DNA from: Schaalia sp. Marseille-Q2122
GTDB taxonomy: Bacteria > Actinomycetota > Actinomycetes > Actinomycetales > Actinomycetaceae
Assembly: GCF_903645355.1 (NCBI RefSeq)
Contig: NZ_CAHJXR010000003.1
Span: 186,001-250,000 of the forward strand
Length of the DNA: 64,000 nucleotides
Reading direction: 5' to 3'
Positions 46,247 through 55,246 of this stretch are shown in pieces. The stretch's first letter is position 1. Each line of letters opens with the position of its first letter. The position numbers and the translations under genes are program-made. The notes below the pieces were generated by a model. It was given only the letters and a program-made list of their open reading frames with translations. It was not told where the DNA came from and ran no database searches.

Positions 46247-46276
46247 TTGACCGAAGATGTTCTGCGCGGCTAGACT
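46247..46276 (+). promoter_or_regulatory. rplM-rpsI promoter
   Basis: TTGACC (46247-46252), an 18-base spacer and TAGACT (46271-46276) make the best promoter match in the window. It predicts a leader of about 150 nt. Confidence 0.65.
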
Positions 46277-46288
46277 AATGGACGCTGT

Positions 46289-46343
46289 GCGTCAGCAGCA
46301 TTATCGGTGCCTTCCCACTCGCCGAATGCATGAACGCTGACGC
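46289..46343 (+). promoter_or_regulatory. Long-range stem in the rplM leader
   Basis: GCGTCAGC (46289-46296) pairs perfectly with GCTGACGC (46336-46343), beginning about 6 bases after the predicted transcription start. Such a structured leader fits r-protein autoregulation; L13 represses this operon in E. coli, but the match here is untested. Confidence 0.45.
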
Positions 46344-46436
46344 TTCGCGCTAACCGATCTCATCGTGAGCGTGCTCGGCCCCGTATTGCAGTGGCTCCGG
46401 CGCGTTCCATGACAGAAAGAATTGAAGGTTACGCCC

Positions 46437-46880
46437 GTGCGCACCTATTCACCCAAGCCTGGGGACGCTAACAAGCAGTGGTACGTCATCGACGCCACTG
46501 ATGTTGTCCTGGGTCGTCTGGCGTCTCATGTCGCCACCCTCCTTCGTGGGAAGCACAAGCCGACGTTCGCCCCTCACCTGGATATGGGCGACTACGTCAT
46601 CGTCATCAATGCTGACAAGATTGCTCTGTCGGGCAAGAAGGCCGAACAGAAGATGGCTTACCGCCACTCCGGCCGTCCCGGCGGTCTTCGCGCCGTCAGC
46701 TACCGCGACCTCCTCGCAGAGCGCCCTGAGCGCGCAATCGAGAAGGCCGTTCGCGGCATGCTTCCCCACAACAGCCTCGGCCGTAAGCAGCTCAAGAAGC
46801 TGCACGTCTACGCAGGTGCTGAGCACCCGCACGCAGCCCAGGCTCCCGTCCCCTTCGAAATCACCCAGGTCGCCCAGTGA
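46437..46880 (+). CDS. rplM: 50S ribosomal protein L13
   Basis: GTG 46437 gives the standard 147-residue L13 ([32 protein letters not shown]) with GAAGG 8 bases upstream. Early 50S assembly protein, paired with rpsI as usual. Confidence 0.96.
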   Translation: MRTYSPKPGDANKQWYVIDATDVVLGRLASHVATLLRGKHKPTFAPHLDMGDYVIVINADKIALSGKKAEQKMAYRHSGRPGGLRAVSYRDLLAERPERAIEKAVRGMLPHNSLGRKQLKKLHVYAGAEHPHAAQAPVPFEITQVAQ

Positions 46881-46924
46881 GCGCGTCGCGCTTCTGAGCA
46901 CTACGAACTGCACTGAGGAGAACT

Positions 46925-47416
46925 GTGGCTGACACCACCGAGCTCGTCGAGCTGGATGAGGAAACCACCCCTAGCTCGTACACCACTGAAACCGAGTCAG
47001 CTCCCGCTGGCGCCGGTCAGTCCATCACCGCCCCCGGCGCCGGCCTCGGCCGCCGCAAGGAGGCTGTTGCCCGCGTCCGCCTGGTTCCTGGCACCGGCCA
47101 GTGGACCATTAACGGCCGCACCCTGGAGGACTACTTCCCCAACAAGCTGCACCAGCAGCTGGTGAAGTCCCCCTTCGTTCTGCTTGATCTCGACGGCCGT
47201 TTCGACGTCATCGCCCGTATCAACGGCGGCGGCATCTCCGGCCAGGCTGGCGCCCTCCGTCTGGGTATCGCCCGCGCTCTCAACGAGATCGACCGTGAGG
47301 CTAACCGTCCTGCTCTGAAGAAGGCAGGCTTCCTCACCCGCGACGCCCGCGCCATTGAGCGTAAGAAGGCAGGCCTCAAGAAGGCCCGCAAGGCGCCGCA
47401 ATACTCCAAGCGCTGA
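46925..47416 (+). CDS. rpsI: 30S ribosomal protein S9
   Basis: A 163-residue S9 with an acidic N-terminal extension of about 37 residues ahead of the core ([26 protein letters not shown]). The C-terminal [11 protein letters not shown] tail contacts the P-site tRNA. Starts at GTG 46925. Confidence 0.96.
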   Translation: MADTTELVELDEETTPSSYTTETESAPAGAGQSITAPGAGLGRRKEAVARVRLVPGTGQWTINGRTLEDYFPNKLHQQLVKSPFVLLDLDGRFDVIARINGGGISGQAGALRLGIARALNEIDREANRPALKKAGFLTRDARAIERKKAGLKKARKAPQYSKR

Positions 47417-47446
47417 TCTGTCATCCGCCTTGTGGTGGAGCACAGA

Positions 47447-47488
47447 ACAACACCCCGCTGGGCGACCCCAGCGGGGTGTTGTGCATCT
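47447..47488 (+). terminator. Terminator after rpsI
   Basis: ACAACACCCCGCTGGG (47447-47462) pairs perfectly with CCCAGCGGGGTGTTGT (47467-47482); 16 bp, 4-nt loop, followed by GCATCTTC. Confidence 0.85.
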
Positions 47489-47634
47489 TCAGAGCAGCAG
47501 CGGAATGTGCCTCGTCATGCGGGGTTAATGCGCGCCCCCATCCCTACCCCGTAAAATCACTGTGGATATACCGCTGCAGACACACTCATCCACCCGCGCC
47601 ACCCCACCGTGGCGCGCAGAAAGGGGAAACGCCC

Positions 47635-48987
47635 ATGTCACGCATCTTCGGCACCGACGGTGTGCGCGGCCTGGCCAATAAGGACATCACCGCTGGCCTT
47701 GCTCTCCAACTCGGCGAAGCCGCAGCCCGACTCATTGGCGGCGGACCGGGCCCCGACGGGCAAAAGCCTAAGGCCGTCATCGGCCGTGACACGCGCATCT
47801 CGGGTGAGTTCCTTGACCACGCCCTCGCCGCTGGCCTTGCCTCGGCGGGCATGGATGTGGTGCGTATCGGCGTCGTCTCCACCCCCACGGTCGCCCACAT
47901 CACCGCCACCGCCCCCGATGTGGATCTGGGCGTGATGATCTCCGCCTCCCACAATCCCATGCCTGACAATGGCATTAAGTTCTTTGCCCACGGCGGCTAT
48001 AAGCTGGCCGACTCCGTCGAGGACCAGATTCAAGCCCTCATTGGTACCGAGTGGGATCGCCCGATTGGCGCCAACGTTGGCGAAGTCGGCTACGACGACG
48101 ATTGGGCAGAAAAGTCGTACATCGATCACCTGGTGAAGGCCACGAATTGCGACCTGCGGGGTCTGCGTATCGCCGTGGATTGCGCTAATGGTGGCGCCTC
48201 TATGCTTGGTCCCGAAGCTCTGCGTGAAGCCGGTGCAGACGTTGTTGTCATCAACGCCTCTCCCGATGGTCGCAATATCAATGCGAAGGCAGGCTCCACC
48301 CATCCTGAACAACTCCAGGCTGTCACTGCGGCTTCTGAGGCTGACTTCGGTGTTGCCTACGACGGTGATGCTGACCGTTGTTTGGCTGTCGATCGTAATG
48401 GCAACCTTATTGACGGTGACAAGATTATGGGCGCATTGGCTGTTCATATGCGTGATGCGGGCACCCTTGCCGACAACACTCTGGTTGTCACCGTCATGTC
48501 GAACCTGGGGTTGCTCCTCGCGATGCAGGAGGCCGGTATTGAGACCGTTCAGACTGGCGTGGGCGATCGCTACGTTCTCGAAGCCATGCTCGCTGGTGGC
48601 TATAACCTTGGTGGTGAGCAGTCCGGCCACATCATTGCCTCCGATCATGCGACAACCGGTGACGGCGTCCTGACCTCGCTCATGCTTGCCCGCATGGTTA
48701 AGCAAACGGGTCGTGACCTGGCTGACCTGACCTCTTTCGTCAAGCGTCTGCCGCAGACCTTGGTGAATGTCTCGGGTGTGGATCGTGCGCGCTGTGCGAC
48801 GGATGAGGGCTTGGCTGAGGCCGTGCGCGCCGCTGAAGCCCGCTTGGGTGATTCGGGTCGCGTGCTCCTGCGCCCTTCGGGTACAGAGCCCTTGGTGCGC
48901 GTCATGGTGGAGGCTGCGACGCAGGAGACGGCTGATGAGGTTGCTGCTCACCTGTCCTACGTGGTTCGGGAGCGTTTGGCGCTCTGA
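47635..48987 (+). CDS. glmM: Phosphoglucosamine mutase
   Basis: ATG 47635 (AAAGGGG upstream) gives 450 residues. The enzyme converts glucosamine-6-phosphate to glucosamine-1-phosphate for UDP-GlcNAc and peptidoglycan. The phosphoserine Ser105 lies in MISASHNPMPDNG, the metal loop is DGDADRC, and the phosphate-binding RPSGTEPLVRVM is near the end. TAAAAT near 47550 may be its -10 element. It works one step after GlmS, also in this window. Confidence 0.96.
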   Translation: MSRIFGTDGVRGLANKDITAGLALQLGEAAARLIGGGPGPDGQKPKAVIGRDTRISGEFLDHALAAGLASAGMDVVRIGVVSTPTVAHITATAPDVDLGVMISASHNPMPDNGIKFFAHGGYKLADSVEDQIQALIGTEWDRPIGANVGEVGYDDDWAEKSYIDHLVKATNCDLRGLRIAVDCANGGASMLGPEALREAGADVVVINASPDGRNINAKAGSTHPEQLQAVTAASEADFGVAYDGDADRCLAVDRNGNLIDGDKIMGALAVHMRDAGTLADNTLVVTVMSNLGLLLAMQEAGIETVQTGVGDRYVLEAMLAGGYNLGGEQSGHIIASDHATTGDGVLTSLMLARMVKQTGRDLADLTSFVKRLPQTLVNVSGVDRARCATDEGLAEAVRAAEARLGDSGRVLLRPSGTEPLVRVMVEAATQETADEVAAHLSYVVRERLAL

Positions 48988-49015
48988 AGGAACGCCCTGT
49001 TGCGTGTATGAGTGT

Positions 49016-49041
49016 GCCCTTAACCCCTCGTGGTTAAGGGC
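49016..49041 (+). terminator. Hairpin after glmM
   Basis: GCCCTTAACC (49016-49025) pairs perfectly with GGTTAAGGGC (49032-49041) over a 6-nt loop. No T-run follows, but position and symmetry fit a terminator. Confidence 0.65.
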
Positions 49042-49119
49042 CCACCAACATGTGCTCGGGTTGCGATGGGGTGATATGCCGATAGGGTGGAGGTAAAGAA
49101 ATGTCAATGAAAGGCAGTC

Positions 49120-51144
49120 GTGACTTTACCCCGCGAAGAGAACAGCACGCCCTGCGAACACCGCGAGCCCACCACTGAGGCTCCCCCAAGCGGCTCCCTG
49201 CCCCGCATCGAAGTCGTCTCCGCCGACACCACACCCACCCCCGAAGAACTCGCCGCCCAACACAGCGCAGAAGCGCCCAACGCCCTCGACGCCATCAGCG
49301 CCACGACCCCTGACGCTGGCCTCGTCGAACAGAACGTGCCCGAGCACAACCTCCATTTCGGCCCCGAAATCACCCTGCCTGAAGACCCCGCCAGCGTTGC
49401 CAGGGTCGTCGCAGAACTCGAAGCCGCCCACTCCGACGCGGCCCTCGTCACCGAACACGAGGCAGCCATGGCCACCATCGCCGCCGCCGACGATGAGGTT
49501 GGAACCGTATCCTGGCGGGTCATGCTTCCAGCGCTCCTCATCGCCGTGGCCCTCATTGCCCCCGCGATCCTCGTCCCCGACGCCATGAAGGACGTTGTCA
49601 ACGCCATTAGCCTGGGTCTCATTCACTCCCTGGGCTGGTACTACTCGCTCATTGTCGTCGGCTTCGTCATCTACGTCATCGTCATTGCCACCTCCCGCTA
49701 CGGGGACATCACCCTGGGCGCCGACGATGACGAGCCAGCCTACTCGCGCGCCTCCTGGTTCGCCATGCTCTTCGCCGCAGGCATGGGTATCGGTCTGGTC
49801 TTCTTCGGCGTATCCGAACCCCTCAGCCACTACGTCTCGCCGCCGCCGGGCACTAGCGCAGGCACGCAAGCCCAACTCGCCCAGAACGCGATGGACACCA
49901 CCTTCTTGCACTGGGGGCTGTCCGCCTGGGCGATCTACACGGTTGTGGGCCTGTCTGTGGCCTACATGTCCCACCGCAAGGGCCGCTCCGTGTCGATCCG
50001 CTGGGTCCTTGAACCCCTTCTGGGGGATCGCGTGCGCGGCTGGGTGGGGGACCTCATCGATATTGCCGCCGTTCTTGGCACCCTTTTTGGTGTGGCTGCA
50101 TCCCTGGGGTTTGGTGCCGTCCAATTCACCGCAGGCATGGAATACCTTGGTGTGCTCACCTCCACGCCCGTCGTTCTCCTCCTGGTCGTCATTGGCGTGA
50201 CCTCCCTGGCGGCCCTGTCGGTCGCATCAGGCTTGGACAAGGGCATTAAGATTCTCTCGAACTCGAACCTCATCTTGGGCATCATCCTGCTCCTAGCCGT
50301 GCTCCTCTTGGGGCAGCCGCTTTTCGTTCTCCGAGAGTTCGTTCAATCCCTCGGTCAGTACATCCAACAGTTCATCCCCCTGTCCTTCCGCACGATGCCT
50401 TTCCTGGGCGAGGAGGGTCAAGCGTGGCTGAGCTCGTGGACCGTGTACTACTGGGGCTGGTGGATGAGCTGGTCGCCCTTCGTTGGCATCTTCATCGCCC
50501 GCATTTCCCGTGGCCGCACCATCCGTGAATTCATTGTGGGTGTCCTGGCCGTGCCCACCCTGGTGACCTTCCTGTGGTTCTCCGTCATGGGCGGCACCGC
50601 CCTGTGGCAGCAGATGAACGGCGTGGATCTAACGGCCAATGAAGGGTGGAGCACCACCGCCCTTTTCACCATGCTTGAGCAGCTCCCCGGCGGGCCGGTC
50701 CTATCGGGCCTGTTCATCCTCCTATTGGTGGTTTTCTTTGTCACAAGCGCCGACTCGGCGTCCTTCGTGCTGGGCATGCTCTCGTCCGGAGGCTCCTCCC
50801 AGCCGCCACTGGGCGTGCGCCTCGTGTGGGCCGCAATGGAGGGAACGATCGCCGCGACCCTACTGTGGGTGGGTGCCTCCACCGGTCACGCCACCGACGG
50901 TCTGACTGCCCTGCAGGTGCTTGCCGTCATGACCGCCCTGCCCTTCTCCGTGGTAATGGTTCTGTCCTGCGTGTCCATGTTCAAGGCCTTCCACGAGGAG
51001 CAGCGCCTGCGTGATGCGGCTGAACGCCAACTCGTCCGCGAGCGCGTCAACGCCATGATTGATCATGCGGTGGCCACGCCGCGTCGGCCTCGTGAATGGA
51101 TGCCCAGCGTGCCGCTGTACACCGCGCCCCGTCGCCGCAAGTAG
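49120..51144 (+). CDS. BCCT-family betaine/carnitine/choline transporter
   Basis: A 674-residue carrier starting at GTG 49120. About 130 hydrophilic, acidic residues precede twelve expected membrane helices. Family motifs are clear: GMGIGLVFFGVSEPLSHY and WWMSWSPFVGIFIARISRGRTIREF. A basic C-terminal tail (TPRRPREWMPSVPLYTAPRRRK) follows. Both termini are places where osmotic regulation occurs in BetP. It complements the ABC osmoprotectant importer at 41.8-45.0 kb. Substrate is not certain. Confidence 0.93.
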   Translation: MTLPREENSTPCEHREPTTEAPPSGSLPRIEVVSADTTPTPEELAAQHSAEAPNALDAISATTPDAGLVEQNVPEHNLHFGPEITLPEDPASVARVVAELEAAHSDAALVTEHEAAMATIAAADDEVGTVSWRVMLPALLIAVALIAPAILVPDAMKDVVNAISLGLIHSLGWYYSLIVVGFVIYVIVIATSRYGDITLGADDDEPAYSRASWFAMLFAAGMGIGLVFFGVSEPLSHYVSPPPGTSAGTQAQLAQNAMDTTFLHWGLSAWAIYTVVGLSVAYMSHRKGRSVSIRWVLEPLLGDRVRGWVGDLIDIAAVLGTLFGVAASLGFGAVQFTAGMEYLGVLTSTPVVLLLVVIGVTSLAALSVASGLDKGIKILSNSNLILGIILLLAVLLLGQPLFVLREFVQSLGQYIQQFIPLSFRTMPFLGEEGQAWLSSWTVYYWGWWMSWSPFVGIFIARISRGRTIREFIVGVLAVPTLVTFLWFSVMGGTALWQQMNGVDLTANEGWSTTALFTMLEQLPGGPVLSGLFILLLVVFFVTSADSASFVLGMLSSGGSSQPPLGVRLVWAAMEGTIAATLLWVGASTGHATDGLTALQVLAVMTALPFSVVMVLSCVSMFKAFHEEQRLRDAAERQLVRERVNAMIDHAVATPRRPREWMPSVPLYTAPRRRK

Positions 51145-51160
51145 GCGGGAAGGACACGCG

Positions 51161-51200
51161 GCGGTGGCCTCGTCCCTGAACGGTGGGACGAGGCCACCGC
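51161..51200. terminator. Bidirectional terminator between BCCT gene and coaA
   Basis: GCGGTGGCCTCGTCCC (51161-51176) pairs perfectly with GGGACGAGGCCACCGC (51185-51200) over 8 nt. It lies between two converging genes and can serve both. Confidence 0.8.
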
Positions 51201-51245
51201 CCGTGCTGTGGTGCGTGCGCGGGCCGCACCTGGGAGCGTGGGAAC

Positions 51246-52217
51246 TTAGATCTTGCGCAGGAGGAGGGATTCGACGCGGTGGTCGGCACCCTTGGTGAAG
51301 ATCATCGAGGCGCGCGGCCGGGTGGGCAGGATATTCTCGTGCAGGTTGGGCAGGTTAATGGCGTGCCAGATCATGCGGGCGGTGGCCTCAGCCTCCTCGT
51401 CGCTGAGGGAGGCGTAGGTGCGGAAGAAGGAATCCTCACGGCTGAAGGCCGTGTCGCGCAGGGCGAGGAAACGATTGACGTACCACTGTTCAATGTGGCA
51501 CTCATGAGCGTCAACGTAGATGGAGAAGTCAAAGAAGTCCGACACGGCCACACCCGGTGCGCCCGGGTGAACGCGCGGAGGCTGCAAGACGTTGAGGCCC
51601 TCGACAATGAGAATGTCGGGGCGGGAGACGCGGATGCTTTCACCGGGAACAATGTCGTAGAAGAGGTGAGAGTAGACCGGCGCCTCCACGCAGTCTTGCC
51701 CGGCTTTGACGGCGGCCAGGAAGTCGATGAGTCCCTGGCGGTCGTAGGACTCGGGGAACCCCTTGCGGGCCATAATGCCGCGCTCTTCGAGCACAGCGTT
51801 GGGGAGGAGGAAACCGTCCGTGGTTACCAGGTCCACGCGCGGCGTCGTCTCCCAGCGGGACAGGAGCAGTTGAAGGAGGCGTGCCACCGTTGACTTGCCC
51901 ACGGCAACGGACCCGGCAATACCAATAATGAATGGGGTGTCGGGCTCGGTGGGGGCGCCAGGGAGGGAGAGGAAGGCTTGGCGCTCGCGGATGGTGCGAC
52001 GCCGACCATCGACGTAGAGCTGCAGCAGGGCCGATAGAGGCCGGTAGATGGCTTCCACTTCGCGCATGTCAATGGGGTCGCCGAAGGCTGCGATCCTGTC
52101 GACATCATCTTGGGTGAGGGGCAGGGGGGTTCTCTTGACGAGGTGGGCCCACTGGCTGCGTTCAAAGCGCGTGTAGGGGCTTGAGGGGCCTTGGAGGGTG
52201 TGCGTCGTGCTGTCCAC
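51246..52217 (-). CDS. coaA: Pantothenate kinase, type I
   Basis: A 323-residue CoaA, the first enzyme of coenzyme A synthesis (pantothenate to 4'-phosphopantothenate). The P-loop [15 protein letters not shown], the substrate segment [13 protein letters not shown] and the [12 protein letters not shown] strand are typical. The N-terminal [12 protein letters not shown] is conserved too. Transcribed divergently from the next gene. Confidence 0.95.
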   Translation of the reverse strand: MDSTTHTLQGPSSPYTRFERSQWAHLVKRTPLPLTQDDVDRIAAFGDPIDMREVEAIYRPLSALLQLYVDGRRRTIRERQAFLSLPGAPTEPDTPFIIGIAGSVAVGKSTVARLLQLLLSRWETTPRVDLVTTDGFLLPNAVLEERGIMARKGFPESYDRQGLIDFLAAVKAGQDCVEAPVYSHLFYDIVPGESIRVSRPDILIVEGLNVLQPPRVHPGAPGVAVSDFFDFSIYVDAHECHIEQWYVNRFLALRDTAFSREDSFFRTYASLSDEEAEATARMIWHAINLPNLHENILPTRPRASMIFTKGADHRVESLLLRKI

Positions 52218-52327
52218 CCGATCATTTTGTCCTATTTTGAGGGCGTTCGCGTGCAGATACGCTCACTTTTGAGCCGATGGCAGGTGGCTAGTGGCGCAAA
52301 TGGAGTCTGGGCGCGTACTGTTGCCCA

Positions 52328-53221
52328 GTGCTTGATCTGCTCATTGCCTGCATCCCATCCCTCATGTTTGGCGTTATTTCGCCTCTCGTCATGAAAATCG
52401 GCGGGGATAACCGCCAGCAAACGACTGGCCAACTCACCGGCGGCTTCCTTTTTGCCTCCGCTGTGACGCCTTTCCTGGGCGTCACGTGGACGATGCCGGT
52501 GTTCCTTATTTCCCTTTTTTCTGGCGTGCTGTTGGGTGTGGGTATTCAGTGGCAGCTTAAGAGTTTGCGCAGTGTGGGCGTGTCGCGTGCCATGCCGATT
52601 TCGACGGGCGCGCAGCTCATTGGTATCGCCCTGGGTGGGGTCGTGCTGATGGGGGAGTGGCGTGGCCCTGGCGCCCTCCCCGTTGGTGCTTTGGCGCTGG
52701 CCCTCATCGTTGGTGGAATCTACCTGTGTTCGCGTAGCGAGGGCGCTGCCCATGCTGACGTGGATTGGAGCAGGGGAGCTCCCCAGCTTGTGGTGTCCTC
52801 TATTGGCTTGGTCACCTACGTGCTGCTGCTGCGCTGGTTCGATATTGATGGGGTGACGGCCCTATTTCCGCAGGCCCTGGGCTACTTTTTGAGTACCTTG
52901 GTGCTGACCTCTCCTCGTTTTGATCCTCAGGGCGGACCGGTGGATACCCGGTGGAGCCTGATTACTCTGCGTCAATTCCTGCCCGGCCTCATCTTCGGGG
53001 CGGCGCTGCTTATTATGCTCACCTCAAGCGCTCGAGTGGGGGTGGCGACTGGTTTTACCCTGTCGCAAATGGGTGTTGTTCTCACCACTTTTTTGGGAAT
53101 CGTCTGGTTGGGCGAGACCCGTACACGCAAGGAAATGCTGTGGACGGTTTTCGGCGTCGTCGGTGTGGTTGGGGGCGCCATCTTGATCGGTGTAGCGAAA
53201 ACCCTCGACACCGTTGTCTGA
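52328..53221 (+). CDS. GRP-family (GlcU-like) sugar uptake permease
   Basis: A 297-residue protein with ten hydrophobic segments in the pattern of the drug/metabolite superfamily. SVGVSRAMPISTGAQLIG and GFTLSQMGVVLTTFLGIVWLGETRTRKE fit the glucose/ribose porter family (GlcU, RbsU). It likely imports a hexose or related sugar by proton symport. It starts at GTG 52328. Specific substrate unknown; a general EamA-type exporter is less likely. Confidence 0.8.
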   Translation: MLDLLIACIPSLMFGVISPLVMKIGGDNRQQTTGQLTGGFLFASAVTPFLGVTWTMPVFLISLFSGVLLGVGIQWQLKSLRSVGVSRAMPISTGAQLIGIALGGVVLMGEWRGPGALPVGALALALIVGGIYLCSRSEGAAHADVDWSRGAPQLVVSSIGLVTYVLLLRWFDIDGVTALFPQALGYFLSTLVLTSPRFDPQGGPVDTRWSLITLRQFLPGLIFGAALLIMLTSSARVGVATGFTLSQMGVVLTTFLGIVWLGETRTRKEMLWTVFGVVGVVGGAILIGVAKTLDTVV

Positions 53222-53290
53222 CAAATCCGCAGGATTTTGCGCATTTCTTCAGGTGGAAGCCCTCCGCCCGCCTGTGCTGAGATAGACCGC

Positions 53291-55204
53291 ATGTGTGGAA
53301 TTGCCGGTCATATTGGACACGAAGAATCCGGGCGCTCCCAAGAGGTCGTCCTCAACGGGCTCGCACGCCTCGAATACCGCGGCTACGACTCCGCAGGCGT
53401 CGCCCTCGCCTCCCCCGGGAAGCTCGACATCATCCGTGAGGTCGGGAAACTCGCCAACCTCCGCGACGCCATCAACGAGGCCACCCCCGGCCCCGCCCTC
53501 GCTGCCATCGGACACACCCGCTGGGCCACCCATGGACGCCCATCCGTCGCCAACGCCCACCCTCACGCCACCGAGGACGGGCGCCTCGCCCTCGTCCACA
53601 ACGGCATTATCGAAAACGCTGGCGCCCTGCGCGCCCGCCTGCGTCAGGAAGGCCACCACTTCTCCTCCGACACCGACACCGAGGTCGTCGTCCACCTGCT
53701 CGGACGCGCCGCAGCCGACCCGGCCATCACCCCCTGGGATGGCCCCATCGGCGCCCTCGAAGGAGAGGCCCTGGCCAACGCCCAAAAGCTCTTCGCCGCC
53801 ATGCGCCACGTCGCCGCCACCCTGCACGGCACCTTCACCCTCCTGGCCGTGAGCGCCGACGCCCCCGGCGTCATCATTGCCGCCCGCCGCTCCTCTCCCC
53901 TGGTCATTGGCCTGGGAGAGGGTGAGAACTTCCTCGGCTCTGACGCCCTGGCCTTCGTGGAACACACCAGCGACGCCCTCGAAATCGGGCAGGACCACTT
54001 CGTTGCCGTCACCGCCGACTCCGTCACCGTCGTTGACGAGGACGGAGCGGAGGTCACCCCCAAGCGCTTCACCGTCGAATACTCCTCCGAACGCGCCACC
54101 AAAGACGGGTGGAGCACCTTCATGGAGAAGGAAATCCACGAACAACCCCGGGGCGTGGCTGACACCATCGCCCAACGCCTCGACGCTCACGGCATGCTCA
54201 GCCTCGACGAGGTGCGCATCCCCGAACATGTCCTGCGCAGCATCGACAAGGTCATCATTATTGGCTGCGGCACCGCCTCCTACGCCGGACAGGTCGCCCG
54301 CTATGCCATCGAACACTGGTGCCGTATCCCCGTCGAGGTCGAACTCGCCCACGAGTTCCGCTACCGCGACCCCGTCGTCACTGAAAAAACCCTCGTCGTC
54401 GCCATCTCTCAATCGGGTGAAACCATGGACACCATCATGGCGATCCGTCACGCCCGCGAACAGGGCGCGAAGGTCGTCGCCATCGTCAACACTCCCGGCT
54501 CAACGATCTCCCGTGAATCCGACGCCGTCCTCCTCACCCACGCTGGCCCGGAGATCGCCGTGGCCTCCACCAAGGCCTTCACATCGCAGGTTGCCGCCAC
54601 CTTCATCCTCGGCCTGTACCTGGCCCAGGTGCGCGGCAATAAGTACGCCGATGAAATCGCTGACTACCTCGACAAGCTCGGCGAAATCCCCGGCAAGATT
54701 GCTCAGGTTCTTGAACGCGGCGACGCTGTGCGTGAGGCCGCCCGCACCATGGCTGACACCACCTCCGTCATCTACCTGGGCCGCCACGTCGGCTACCCCG
54801 TCGCCATGGAAGGCGCCCTCAAGCTCAAGGAGATCTGCTACATCCACGCAGAAGGCTTCGCCGCCGGTGAACTCAAGCACGGCCCCATCGCCCTCGTCGA
54901 TGAAGGCCAGCCCGTCATCATCGTCGTCCCCACCCCACGCAGGCCCGAATTGCACGCCAAGGTGATCTCCAATATCCAAGAGGTACGCGCTCGCGGTGCC
55001 CACACCATCGTGGTCGCAGAAGATGGTGATACCGCCGTTGACCAGCATGCCGAGGTGGTTTTCCGCGTGCCAGCAGCGCCCACGCTCTACGCGCCGCTGC
55101 TGGCTGTGGTGCCCCTGCAACTCTTTGCCTGTGAGCTTGCCTCAGCCAAGGGCCTGGACGTGGACCAGCCAAGGAACCTCGCCAAATCAGTCACTGTTGA
55201 GTAA
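53291..55204 (+). CDS. glmS: Glutamine-fructose-6-phosphate aminotransferase
   Basis: ATG 53291 gives 637 residues starting MCGIAGHIG, so the catalytic Cys is exposed after Met removal; an in-frame opening to 53237 would bury it. The glutaminase domain (to about 240) is followed by two SIS domains (IIGCGTASYAGQ; ISQSGETMDT; YLGRHVGYPVAMEGALKLKE) and the C-terminal DQPRNLAKSVTVE. It commits fructose-6-phosphate to amino-sugar synthesis. No ribozyme-like leader is visible. Confidence 0.96.
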   Translation: MCGIAGHIGHEESGRSQEVVLNGLARLEYRGYDSAGVALASPGKLDIIREVGKLANLRDAINEATPGPALAAIGHTRWATHGRPSVANAHPHATEDGRLALVHNGIIENAGALRARLRQEGHHFSSDTDTEVVVHLLGRAAADPAITPWDGPIGALEGEALANAQKLFAAMRHVAATLHGTFTLLAVSADAPGVIIAARRSSPLVIGLGEGENFLGSDALAFVEHTSDALEIGQDHFVAVTADSVTVVDEDGAEVTPKRFTVEYSSERATKDGWSTFMEKEIHEQPRGVADTIAQRLDAHGMLSLDEVRIPEHVLRSIDKVIIIGCGTASYAGQVARYAIEHWCRIPVEVELAHEFRYRDPVVTEKTLVVAISQSGETMDTIMAIRHAREQGAKVVAIVNTPGSTISRESDAVLLTHAGPEIAVASTKAFTSQVAATFILGLYLAQVRGNKYADEIADYLDKLGEIPGKIAQVLERGDAVREAARTMADTTSVIYLGRHVGYPVAMEGALKLKEICYIHAEGFAAGELKHGPIALVDEGQPVIIVVPTPRRPELHAKVISNIQEVRARGAHTIVVAEDGDTAVDQHAEVVFRVPAAPTLYAPLLAVVPLQLFACELASAKGLDVDQPRNLAKSVTVE

Positions 55205-55246
55205 TACTCGTACACGAATCAGCCGCAAGGTGGGATACTGGACAGC

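Noticed and set aside
53222-53290. glmS ribozyme upstream of glmS
   Set aside because: The gap is only 69 bases and shows none of the ribozyme core; that element belongs mainly to Firmicutes.
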